Source: Halosimplex rubrum
GTDB lineage: Archaea > Halobacteriota > Halobacteria > Halobacteriales > Haloarculaceae
DNA length: 64,000 bases
Reading direction: 5' to 3'
Assembly (NCBI RefSeq): GCF_013415885.1
Contig: NZ_CP058910.1
Location: forward strand, 3,410,001-3,474,000
Shown piece after piece: positions 24,712-32,374 of this stretch. The translations under genes were made by a program, and so were the position numbers. Under the pieces are notes generated by a model that saw nothing but the letters and a program-made list of their open reading frames with translations, searched no databases and was not told where the DNA came from. The stretch's first letter is position 1. Each line of letters starts with the position of its first letter.

Positions 24712-26109
24712 TCAGAGGTAGCCGAGGTCTTTGAGCCGCTCGGTGGGGGCGTCGTCGCTCCACGCTTTCCCGTTGTCGTCGCCGAACTGGCCCTTGTAGG
24801 TCCCGATATCCGTCTCGAAGAGGCCGGCGACCGCCTCGTCGTCCCAGGGCTCGTCGACCTCGGTCTGGGTGCAGAGCCGGTCGCGGTCGAGACGGTAGAC
24901 TGCGCGGTCGCCGAACGAGTCCCAGACGTACTTGCGGTCGCCGCTGTAGACGGCGCGGATCATCCGGTCCCAGAAGTCGTAGTCGGCCACGTCCTCCGGG
25001 GGCGCCGCGCCGACCGCCTCGGCGGGGACCCGCTCCCGGAACGTGGCGTTCAGCTCGTCGTCGGCCAGCCCCGCGATCAGCGTGCCCAGGTCCAGTTGCG
25101 AGAAGTACTCGTCGTCGGGTTCGTCGACCGATCCCGGCGCGTTGAGGATCGTCAGCGGGACGTGCAACAGCGCCTCCGAGAGGTTCCCGACGTGGCCGAG
25201 GAGGTCGTCTTCCTCCGGACCGCAGAGGTTCTCGCCGTGGTCGGCGGTGACGACGACGGTCGTCTCGTGGTCGGTGATGTCGGCCAGCCGGTCGACGAAC
25301 GCGACCAGTTGCTCGTCGGTGTAGCGGATGGACTCGGCGTAGACGTTCCGGTAGTGCTCGACGTGGGTCTCGTCGACGCCCTCCGCGCGCACCTGATTGT
25401 TGAAGTCGATGGTGCGGTAGGCGTCCGACGACCAGTCGTTGGGCACGTCGTCGGCCCCGTAGAAGACGTTGTTCGCGTGGGGGTTGTGCGTCTCCATGAG
25501 GTTCATGAAGCCGAAGAACGGTTCGGAGTTCTCCCGGACGAGCTGCTCGGCGTAGCCGAGCGTCGTTCGCGTCCCAAAGTCCCACAGCCGGGGCAACGGG
25601 GTGTTCGCGAGGTACTCGTTGGTCTTCAGCGCGAGACCGTTGGCGGCGCTCTTGAGCGTCTCGTCGTGAGCGAGGGCGCGCTTGAAGAACTCCGCGTACC
25701 GGGGCAGGCCCGTCGCGTCGATGTCGTGGAGGAAGGAGTCGATCTCCTCGCCCTCGGCGAACACGGAGTGACGCGAGACGTTGGCGAACTCGTCGAAGTA
25801 CTCGTCGAACCCGTAGGGGCGGGCGACGAAGAGGTTGTTACTGACCGCGAAGCGGAAGTGGTCGCGGAACGCAGACAGGAAGGTGTCTTCGAGCGGCGTG
25901 TCCTCGTACGAGGGGTCGTGGCTGTGGATGCCGGACACCGAGGGCAGTTCGCCGGTGAAGATCGCCCCGTGGCTCGGGGGGCTCCAGTTGCTGGCCGCGC
26001 GGCACTGCGAGATCGAAACGTCGGCCTCGGCGAGCAGCCGCGGCGCGTGCTCGTCGAAGTAGTCCTTCCGGACCGAGTCGAGGACGACGAAGACGACGTT
26101 CCGCGTCAT
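24712..26109 (-). CDS. Sulfatase-superfamily protein with Ser-Pro-Pro-Ser-His site
   Basis: 465 aa from ATG 26109. NVVFVVLDSVRKDYFDEH is the first metal site, RAASNWSPPSHGAIFTGELP the nucleophile region (SPPSH in place of C-x-P-S-R, so a Ser-type enzyme keeping the Pro), and TVVVTADHGENLCGPEEDDL the late site. FFGFMNLMETHNPH follows the family's central helix pattern. Ends LKDLGYL. No signal peptide, so probably cytoplasmic. Adjacent to two further paralogues; substrate probably a glycan intermediate. Confidence 0.85.
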   Translation of the reverse strand: MTRNVVFVVLDSVRKDYFDEHAPRLLAEADVSISQCRAASNWSPPSHGAIFTGELPSVSGIHSHDPSYEDTPLEDTFLSAFRDHFRFAVSNNLFVARPYGFDEYFDEFANVSRHSVFAEGEEIDSFLHDIDATGLPRYAEFFKRALAHDETLKSAANGLALKTNEYLANTPLPRLWDFGTRTTLGYAEQLVRENSEPFFGFMNLMETHNPHANNVFYGADDVPNDWSSDAYRTIDFNNQVRAEGVDETHVEHYRNVYAESIRYTDEQLVAFVDRLADITDHETTVVVTADHGENLCGPEEDDLLGHVGNLSEALLHVPLTILNAPGSVDEPDDEYFSQLDLGTLIAGLADDELNATFRERVPAEAVGAAPPEDVADYDFWDRMIRAVYSGDRKYVWDSFGDRAVYRLDRDRLCTQTEVDEPWDDEAVAGLFETDIGTYKGQFGDDNGKAWSDDAPTERLKDLGYL

Positions 26110-26130
26110 GGCTCCTGTAATTACGGCGGT

Positions 26131-26140
26131 GGATTAAACC
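26131..26140 (-). promoter_or_regulatory. Putative promoter of gene 24712-26109
   Basis: On the minus strand GGTTTAATCC lies 22-31 bp before ATG 26109, the TATA position for a leaderless transcript. Confidence 0.45.
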
Positions 26141-26215
26141 GTGTCGGGTCGCGACCCGCGGCCACCCGGGGTCGCGGCGTGCGGCCACTCGGAGTCGCGC
26201 CAGCGGGCCGGGCGC

Positions 26216-27670
26216 TCACCGGAGATAGCCCAGGTCGCTCAGGCGGTCCTCGACGCCGGCCTCGACCGCTCCGGCTCCCTTCTTGACGCCCGCGTCTTCC
26301 AGTTCCCCGAAGACCGACGCCACCCGGGCTGCGGCGTCGCCGTCGGCCGGGCAGACGTGCTGCGCGTCGGGGACCTCGAAGGCGGCCGCGCTGTCGCCCC
26401 GCCGGGCGGACTTGCGGACCACGCCGTCGTCGTAGTCGTAGACGGCCCGCCAGGGCCCCCGATAGTCGGCCGCGTCCGCCTCGGAGTCGTCGAAGGTTCC
26501 GGCGTCCCGGTCGAGGAGGCGAAACGTCGAGGCGACGACCGGTCCGTCCCGCGCGAACGACGCGGGGTCGGCGGTTCCGGCCAGTACGTCCTCGACAACG
26601 GAGGGGAACTCGGCGAGCGACACGGGTCGTTCGACGCGCTCGCCGTCCGACCGGCCCGGGTAGCTCACCACGAGCGGGACGTGCGTCAGGACCTCGTCGA
26701 TCCCCCAGCTGTGGTCGACCAACCGCGCCGCCGGGACGAGGGCGCTGTGCTCGCCGAACCCCTCGCCGTGGTCGCTGGTCACGACCACGAGCGTGTCGTC
26801 GAGGGCGCCCGCCCGATCCAGGCCGTCGACGACACGTTCGACGCGCGCGTCGGCCTGGCGGACGGCGCCGTCGTAGAGGTGTCTCGCGGTCTCGAGCTGC
26901 CACCACGGACGGCCGTGGGTGTACTCGTACGACGGCGGTTTCTCCAGCGCCGCCTGGAACTCCCGCAGCCGGTCGTCGCCCCACAGGTCGAACCGGTCGT
27001 CGGGCTCGTAGGGGAAGTGGGCGTCCATGAGGTTGAGACAGGCGGCCCACGGACCGTCGGTGTCCTCGCGCCACGACTCGAAGCGGTCGAGCACGCCCGT
27101 CGAGTCGAGCGAGTCGCCGGTACCGCCCCGTCGCTTGCGGTAGACGTGGTGGACGCTGTTCGCGAGGGCCTTCAGCGGCTCGTCGTCGTCGAGACAGCGC
27201 GAGAGGTTGCCCGCCAGTCCCTCGTGGTCGCGCACGTCGCCGGGGCCGTGGGCCGATTCGAACAGCTTCTCGGTCGGGTCGGTGAACTCGTCGGCGACCA
27301 CCGTTCCGAACGGCGCTGCCAGGTTCGAAGCGTGGGAGACAACGACGTTGGTCGTAAAGAGCCCGGTCTCGAACCCGCGGTCGTCGAGGTCCTCCCAGAC
27401 CGTCGTCCCCGCGGCGAGTTCGTCTTCGTGGCGCGAGAGGCCGTGTTCCTCGACTTCGTGGCCGGTCCAGATGCTGGCGTGGCTCGCGATGCTGTGGATC
27501 CCCGGCGCCCGGGCCTGCTCGTACACCGTCGCTCGCTCCGCGAAAGTCTCGAGGAACGGCGTCGTCTCGCGCTGGTAGCCGTAGAGACCGGCATCGCGGG
27601 CTCGGACACTGTCGAGGACGATCAGGAGGACGTTCGAGGGGGCAGTCCCGTCGAGAGGGGGCGATGTCAC
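26216..27670 (-). CDS. Sulfatase-superfamily protein, Ser-type active site
   Basis: 484 aa, GTG start at 27670 (the MTSPPLDGTAPSNVLLIVLD start is natural). Close paralogue of 19766-21202: VLLIVLDSVRARDAGLYG, ARAPGIHSIASHASIWTG (again SIASH), CLNLMDAHFPYEPDDRFDLW, LVVVTSDHGEGFGEHS. Ends LSDLGYLR. The two proteins share motifs throughout, showing duplication within the locus with other genes later placed between them. Follows the next sulfatase-like gene on the same strand with its own promoter. Substrate unknown. Confidence 0.85.
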   Translation of the reverse strand: MTSPPLDGTAPSNVLLIVLDSVRARDAGLYGYQRETTPFLETFAERATVYEQARAPGIHSIASHASIWTGHEVEEHGLSRHEDELAAGTTVWEDLDDRGFETGLFTTNVVVSHASNLAAPFGTVVADEFTDPTEKLFESAHGPGDVRDHEGLAGNLSRCLDDDEPLKALANSVHHVYRKRRGGTGDSLDSTGVLDRFESWREDTDGPWAACLNLMDAHFPYEPDDRFDLWGDDRLREFQAALEKPPSYEYTHGRPWWQLETARHLYDGAVRQADARVERVVDGLDRAGALDDTLVVVTSDHGEGFGEHSALVPAARLVDHSWGIDEVLTHVPLVVSYPGRSDGERVERPVSLAEFPSVVEDVLAGTADPASFARDGPVVASTFRLLDRDAGTFDDSEADAADYRGPWRAVYDYDDGVVRKSARRGDSAAAFEVPDAQHVCPADGDAAARVASVFGELEDAGVKKGAGAVEAGVEDRLSDLGYLR

Positions 27671-27697
27671 GACTTCGGTGTCGGTTGATCCGGTCGT

Positions 27698-27707
27698 CTA
27701 ATAAATG
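27698..27707 (-). promoter_or_regulatory. Putative promoter of gene 26216-27670
   Basis: On the minus strand CATTTATTAG lies 28-37 bp before the GTG at 27670. Confidence 0.5.
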
Positions 27708-27770
27708 GTCCCGATCCGACCGGCCGGTGGGGACCGGTGTCGGGCGCGACGGCGGATTCGTCGGGTCGAA

Positions 27771-28634
27771 CTACGTCCGGTCGTCTACGTCGCCGACGCT
27801 CTCGTGGTCCCAGATGAGGTCGAAGTAGCGCTTCAGCCCGGCGACGAAGGCGCCGTTGTCGGTGATGGCGGCCTGGCGCATGTGGTTGGGCACGTCCTCC
27901 TCTTCGACGAGGAGGATGGCCGAGCCGGTCTCGTAGTCGAGGCTGGGGTCGGCGACGTGGCCGCGGAAGGGGAGCTTCCCGGTGGAGAAGCGGATCTCGA
28001 CTGAAGGGTACTCGGCGCGGATCCCCTCGACGATCTCCCGCTGGATCGCCGGCTCGTCGCGCGGGTCCGTCGAGAGGAACTCGGGGACGAGCATCAGGAC
28101 GGAGACGTCGACGCCCCGGTCGAGCGCGTCGGCGAGGGCCGGCTCGACGGAGTCGAAGTACTCGAAGCTCTTGGTGACGACGTCGACCTCGTCGGTGGCG
28201 TCGTGGTAGAGCCGCCGCGTCTCGCGCTCGCTGGGTTCGCCCACGTCGACGACGTGGAACAGCTCCTCGGTGGGCGTCACGTCCTCGCTCGCCCCCTCGT
28301 AGCGGGGCCGGAACGCCGCGAGGAACTCCTCGCGCAGGTCGTCGATCGCGGCGGCGAAGGTCTCGTAGTCCTGACGGTGGTTCTCGACGGCGCGGTCGAG
28401 GATCGCCTCGGGCGGCTTGGGCTGGTACTCCTTGGGGCGACCGGGGATGACCTCGACAAACCCCCGGTCCGACAGCGACTCGAGGACGCCGTAGATCCGC
28501 GCTTTCGGGATGTCCGTCGCCTCCGCGAGGTTCGGCGCCGTCGTCTTCCCGAGCGAGAGCAACTCCCGCAGCGCCGTCTCCTCGTACTCGGTCAACCCCA
28601 GCCGGTCGAAGACCGCGCTCCCCTCGCCGTTCAT
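27771..28634 (-). CDS. TrmB-family transcriptional regulator
   Basis: 287 aa. The N-terminal winged helix (LGLTEYEETALRELLSLGK, then PKARIYGVLESLSDRGFVEV, PGRPKEYQPKPPEAIL) is the diagnostic TrmB-type HTH, followed by a linker helix and a PLD-like/effector domain of about 170 residues. TrmB proteins bind palindromes and respond to sugars or other small molecules. A perfect 9-bp-arm palindrome lies 67 bp upstream of this gene, in the divergent intergenic region. It sits at the right end of the glycan block just before aglJ, so control of glycan genes or of the small Cys protein is plausible. Confidence 0.9.
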   Translation of the reverse strand: MNGEGSAVFDRLGLTEYEETALRELLSLGKTTAPNLAEATDIPKARIYGVLESLSDRGFVEVIPGRPKEYQPKPPEAILDRAVENHRQDYETFAAAIDDLREEFLAAFRPRYEGASEDVTPTEELFHVVDVGEPSERETRRLYHDATDEVDVVTKSFEYFDSVEPALADALDRGVDVSVLMLVPEFLSTDPRDEPAIQREIVEGIRAEYPSVEIRFSTGKLPFRGHVADPSLDYETGSAILLVEEEDVPNHMRQAAITDNGAFVAGLKRYFDLIWDHESVGDVDDRT

Positions 28635-28660
28635 GTCACCCCTGCGTTCGCCGCGCGACC

Positions 28661-28669
28661 TTAAAATGT
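28661..28669 (-). promoter_or_regulatory. Putative promoter of the TrmB-family gene
   Basis: On the minus strand ACATTTTAA lies 27-35 bp before ATG 28634, at TATA position for a leaderless mRNA. Confidence 0.5.
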
Positions 28670-28700
28670 CCCCGAAAGGTACTTACCTGTCGGTGCCATG

Positions 28701-28723
28701 AGTTACTCACAAGCTGAGTAACT
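28701..28723. promoter_or_regulatory. Perfect palindrome matching a TrmB-type operator
   Basis: AGTTACTCA (28701-28709), spacer CAAGC, TGAGTAACT (28715-28723): 9-bp arms without mismatch, ending one base before the ATG at 28724. Within it is TACT-N8-GAGTA (28704-28720), the form of the published Halobacterium salinarum TrmB site (TACT-N7-8-GAGTA). Binding here would cover the start of the small-protein gene and probably repress it. That the adjacent TrmB-type protein is the binder is inferred. Confidence 0.65.
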
Positions 28724-28903
28724 ATGGTCCAACTCGACAACGCGGACGGCGACGCGGCCGACGCTGGTACCGACGACGACCGGGTCGACGACGGGTCGGC
28801 CGACGGGGACGCTCGCGAGGACGCCCACCTCGACGACGTGGCCGACGGCTGTGGCTGCACCGAGATCTGGGAACACCTGAGCGAGGAGCGGGCCGACGAC
28901 TGA
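28724..28903 (+). CDS. Small acidic protein with GCGCTEIWEHLSEER motif
   Basis: 59 aa. The first two thirds are almost entirely Asp, Ala and Gly (low-complexity, acidic). The C-terminus ADGCGCTEIWEHLSEERADD carries a CxC pair and a short amphipathic helix. The ordered end suggests a conserved small protein that binds metal or a partner through CGC. It starts directly after the palindrome, so any regulator bound there would block its expression. Too short for family assignment; real-gene status rests on start position, palindrome and motif. Confidence 0.6.
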   Translation: MVQLDNADGDAADAGTDDDRVDDGSADGDAREDAHLDDVADGCGCTEIWEHLSEERADD

Positions 28904-29022
28904 CCGTCGGCCGCCGCCCGCGGCGTTGAGCCGCCGGCCACAGGTCCCGGCCGCCGCGTTCCCGTCGGTCGTGACGATCCCAACGGGGAACCTTTTTCTC
29001 TCGGAGCGTCAAAGGGGGGACG

Positions 29023-30075
29023 ATGGAGTACGACGACGTCTGCGTGCTGGTCCCCACGCTGAACGAGTCCGAGACGATCGGGCCGGTCGTCGAGTCGTTC
29101 GCGGCCGAGGGGTTCGACGACATCCTCGTGATCGACGGCGGGTCGACCGACGGCACGCAGTCGATCGCCGAGGAGAAGGGCGCACGCGTCGTCCAGCAAC
29201 GCGGTTCGGAGGGGAAGGGTCAGGCCCTGCAGGAGGGGTTCGAACTGACCGACGCCCCGGTCGTGCTCATGCTCGACGGCGACCAGACCTACCGGGCCGA
29301 GGACGCCGCGGCGATGCTCGAACCGATCTTCGAGGGGCGGGCCGACCACGTGATCGGCGATCGGTTCGCCGACATGGAGGACGGCGCGATGACGCGGCTC
29401 AACCGGTTCGGCAACGGCGTCATCAACCGGGCGTTCTCGGTCATCCACGGCCGCGACTACCAGGACATCCTCAGCGGCTACCGGGCGCTGACCCGCGACA
29501 GCATCGACCGTCTCTCGCTGACGGAGGATCACTTCGGCATCGAGACGGAGATGGCCGTCGAATGCGTCAAGCACAACGTCCGCACCGAGGTCGTCCCGAT
29601 CCGCTACCGCGCCCGACCGGACGACTCGGAGACGAACCTCCGGCCGTTCCGCGACGGCGCCGACATCATCCTGACGCTGTACAAGATGGCCAAGACGAAC
29701 AACCCGCTGTTCTACTTCGGGAGCGTCGGCACCGTCAGTCTGGTCGTCGGCCTCGTCCTCGGTTCGTACGTCGCCGTCGAGTGGATCACGGCCAACACCT
29801 CCCACGAGGTCCTCGCCTTCCTCGGTGGTCTGGCGATCATCTTCGGCGTGCAGCTGCTGATGTTCGGCGTCCTCTCGGACATGATCGTCACGGTCAACCG
29901 CGAACAGACCCGCCAGCTCGAGGACCTCACGCAGCGGCTCAGCGAGGACCGAGCGCGGGACGCCACTCGCGTCGACGAGTCCGAGAGCACGAACGCCGCG
30001 GACAGGGCCGCGGGCGACCGCCCCGAGGGGTCCCCGCCCGAACAGGAAGCGTCGACGCCCGAGCGGCGGGGCTGA
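29023..30075 (+). CDS. aglJ: S-layer N-glycosylation glycosyltransferase AglJ
   Basis: 350 aa. A GT2 enzyme that adds the first sugar to dolichol phosphate in haloarchaeal N-glycosylation. Visible features: VCVLVPTLNESETIG, ILVIDGGSTDGTQSIAEEKG, VLMLDGDQTYRAEDA (DxD), HVIGDRFADMEDGAMTRLNR, ILSGYRALTRDS and two C-terminal transmembrane helices (about residues 235-290), the AglJ arrangement. The tail after residue 300 is acidic and variable and ends in a sequence (PEQEASTPERRG) that is part of a 45-bp tandem repeat. The gene lies about 26 kb from aglB in this window. Confidence 0.93.
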   Translation: MEYDDVCVLVPTLNESETIGPVVESFAAEGFDDILVIDGGSTDGTQSIAEEKGARVVQQRGSEGKGQALQEGFELTDAPVVLMLDGDQTYRAEDAAAMLEPIFEGRADHVIGDRFADMEDGAMTRLNRFGNGVINRAFSVIHGRDYQDILSGYRALTRDSIDRLSLTEDHFGIETEMAVECVKHNVRTEVVPIRYRARPDDSETNLRPFRDGADIILTLYKMAKTNNPLFYFGSVGTVSLVVGLVLGSYVAVEWITANTSHEVLAFLGGLAIIFGVQLLMFGVLSDMIVTVNREQTRQLEDLTQRLSEDRARDATRVDESESTNAADRAAGDRPEGSPPEQEASTPERRG

Positions 30076-30206
30076 GCGGCGCCCGAACAGGAAGCGTCGA
30101 CGCCCGAGCGGCGGGGCTGAGCGGCGCCCGAACAGGAAGCGTCGGCGCCCGAGCGGCGGGGCTGAGCGGCGCCCGAACAGGAAGCGTCGGCGCCCGAGCG
30201 GCGGGG
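30035..30206 (+). repeat. 45-bp tandem repeat (about 3.8 copies) duplicating the end of aglJ
   Basis: Unit of 45 bp starting CTGAGCGGCGCCCGAACAGG: full copies at 30072-30116, 30117-30161 and 30162-30206, and a partial first copy from 30035 inside aglJ. Copies 1 and 2 differ from 3 and 4 by GTCGACG versus GTCGGCG. The unit length is a multiple of three and each unit contains the aglJ stop, so the last 12 residues of AglJ are repeated in frame after TGA. The near identity of copies indicates recent expansion. Confidence 0.9.
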
Positions 30207-30210
30207 CGAC

Positions 30211-30540
30211 TCAGAAGGGGACGAGCCCGCGGAGCTGTTTGACGATGCTCGTCGAGGCGGCCTGGCGCTTGCGCTCGAAGACGGGGTGCAACGCGTTGAG
30301 CAGGTCGTCCTCGGAGTCGAACGACTCCCGATCCGTCTCGGCCAGCGCCTCGGCGACGGGCATCTCGTTGCCGGCGGCGTCGTACGGGACGGTCGCGTCG
30401 CCGAACCGGTCGCGTAACTCCGCCGCTGTCGCGGGGAAGCCCACGTCCGCGTCGGCCAGTCGCGCGTCGAGTGCCGCGATGCCGAACTCGACGACGTCCG
30501 GTTCCTCGTCCACGTCGTTCGACGGTGGCCGAACTCCCAT
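30211..30540 (-). CDS. DUF5789-like small haloarchaeal protein
   Basis: 109 aa from ATG 30540 (MGVRPPSND); an ATG six codons upstream (30558) is also possible. Soluble and acidic with an ordered pattern: VDEEPDVVEFGIAALDARL, DVGFPATAAELRDRFGD, DDLLNALHPVFERKRQAAS and a basic/hydrophobic end VKQLRGLVPF. It matches small haloarchaeal proteins of unknown function in the DUF5789 group. The stop lies four bases from the end of the 45-bp repeat. Confidence 0.7.
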   Translation of the reverse strand: MGVRPPSNDVDEEPDVVEFGIAALDARLADADVGFPATAAELRDRFGDATVPYDAAGNEMPVAEALAETDRESFDSEDDLLNALHPVFERKRQAASTSIVKQLRGLVPF

Positions 30541-30646
30541 CACCCGGTACAACGGCATCGACCTCCGAAAATCCTGCGGCTCGACCCCTCCCGCGAGCGG
30601 GGCGCTCGCCACCAAGGATAACTAACCGGCCCCCTTTGTGGCGGAC

Positions 30647-32347
30647 ATGCTGCAGTCGTCGTCGGCGCCGGTCGCCGAGTTCGTCGAAGCCGTCCGCGCG
30701 CTCGCTCCCTGGCAGCAGATCTTCCTCGTCCTCGCGGTCGTCGTCTCCGTCGGCGTCCTCCGCCGGCTCGTCCCCGGCGAACGCTGGGGCGACCGCCTGC
30801 GCGCCCGGTTCGTCCTCGGCGTCCCCTGGGGGACGCTGCTGACCGTCCTCGGCGTCCTGCTCGTCTACTGGGTCCTCCAGGGCGGCTGGGACCACCCCAA
30901 CAGCCCGCTCGTCGTCCCCTTCCGGTCGTGGTCGTACTTCTACCCGCTCGGCGTCCTCGCCGCCGGCTTCGCCCACAACGGCGTCGGCCACATCACCGGC
31001 AACCTGCTGGGTACGGTCCTGTTCGCCCCGATCGTCGAGTACTACCTCGGCCACTACCCGACCGACCGCGGGTCGGAGTCGTTCGGCTCGCTGCGCACGA
31101 ATCCGTTCGTTCGCCTCCTGGCCGTCCCCGCCGCGTCCGTCGTCGTGGGCGTGTTCACCGGCTTGTTCTCGATGGGGCCGGTCGTGGGCTTCTCCGGGGT
31201 GGTGTACGCCTATGTCGGCTTCGCGATGGTGACGCGGCCGATGCTGGCGGTGCTGGCGCTGGTCTCCGAGCGCGTCGTCGACCTGCTCTACCGGAGCCTG
31301 CGCACCCCCTACATCACCCGCGAGCCCGGCCCGGGCTTCTCCTCGCCGTGGTGGGCCGACATCGCTATCCAGGGCCACGCGATCGGCATCCTGGCGGGCG
31401 TGCTGGCCGGGATCGCCGTCCTCGCCGTTCGCGAGGACTACCCCAACCCGCTGTACCTGTGGTTCGCGGCGCTGGTGCTGGGCATCCGACAGTCGCTGTG
31501 GGCGATCTACGCGCCGCTGGGCGCCAACAGCTACGCGCTCTTCCGCGCGGTCGGCGTCGGGATCGTCTTCCTCGCCGCGGCGCTCGTCGCGACCGCCGTC
31601 TCGGCGTCGAACCGGTCGCTCGTCCCGCGGCTGGACGGGCGGTCGCTCGGCTTGTCCAGGCCCGACGCGTCGGTCGCCGTCCTCGCGGTCGGACTGGTCG
31701 TGCTCTCGTCGTTCGCGGTCCCGTTCGGCTTCTCGACCGTCTCGGGGGAGCTACCCGCGGACGCGGCGACCGTCGAGGTCCGCGACTACACCGTCACGTA
31801 CGTCGAGAACGAACCCAACCAGTACGTCTCGCTGGTCAACGAGTACCTCTACGGCGATTCCCGGACGATCCGCTCCAGCGGCGTGGTCGTCCTCAGCGAG
31901 GAGCGGCGGGTCTGGCTCGAAGCGGTCTCGAAGAGTCGGCTGGCCTTCCAGGGGTGGGGGCGCGTCCGCGTCGGCGGGCTCGGCTGGCGCGAGACGGTGT
32001 ACGCCGACCGCGAGGGGTGGTCGCTGGTCGGCAACGGCTCGGTGTACAAGGTGTCGCTCCGCGAGGCGGGCGAGCGGGCGCGGCTCGCCTACGCGACCGA
32101 CGCGCGGCGCGCCCGGCCGACGATCGACGGCCGCAACGTCTCGGTCGCGCCCGTCGAGGGCGGGTTCGAGGCCGTCGTCTCGTCGAACGGGTCGGTGCTC
32201 GGCCGGGCGCCGGTCCCCGGGCGGTCGAACGCGACGGCGGTCGGCGGGCTGACGCTGAACCGGACCGGTCAGGGGCTGGTCGCCATCAGCAACCGGACGA
32301 GAGTCCAGGTCGCGAGCAAGTCCGTCCCGCGAGCCCAGCGAGGGTGA
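30647..32347 (+). CDS. Rhomboid-family intramembrane serine protease
   Basis: 566 aa from ATG 30647. Six or more transmembrane helices in residues 20-350. Catalytic pair: Ser183 in VVGFSGVVYAYVG and His244 in IQGHAIGILAGVLAG, plus the family motif HNGVGHITGNLLG in the L1/TM2 region. A C-terminal domain of about 200 residues after the last helix (VRDYTVTYVENEPNQY onward) is beta-rich and probably extracellular, which is unusual for short rhomboids but seen in haloarchaeal forms. Cleaves membrane-anchored proteins within the bilayer; substrate unknown. Adjacent to aglJ but separated by a convergent gene. Confidence 0.9.
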   Translation: MLQSSSAPVAEFVEAVRALAPWQQIFLVLAVVVSVGVLRRLVPGERWGDRLRARFVLGVPWGTLLTVLGVLLVYWVLQGGWDHPNSPLVVPFRSWSYFYPLGVLAAGFAHNGVGHITGNLLGTVLFAPIVEYYLGHYPTDRGSESFGSLRTNPFVRLLAVPAASVVVGVFTGLFSMGPVVGFSGVVYAYVGFAMVTRPMLAVLALVSERVVDLLYRSLRTPYITREPGPGFSSPWWADIAIQGHAIGILAGVLAGIAVLAVREDYPNPLYLWFAALVLGIRQSLWAIYAPLGANSYALFRAVGVGIVFLAAALVATAVSASNRSLVPRLDGRSLGLSRPDASVAVLAVGLVVLSSFAVPFGFSTVSGELPADAATVEVRDYTVTYVENEPNQYVSLVNEYLYGDSRTIRSSGVVVLSEERRVWLEAVSKSRLAFQGWGRVRVGGLGWRETVYADREGWSLVGNGSVYKVSLREAGERARLAYATDARRARPTIDGRNVSVAPVEGGFEAVVSSNGSVLGRAPVPGRSNATAVGGLTLNRTGQGLVAISNRTRVQVASKSVPRAQRG

Positions 32348-32374
32348 GACACGGCGACCGCGACGCCCCGCCGG

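Noticed and set aside
30035-30206. CRISPR-like array
   Set aside because: Units are contiguous with no spacers and one unit is part of a coding sequence; it is a tandem repeat.
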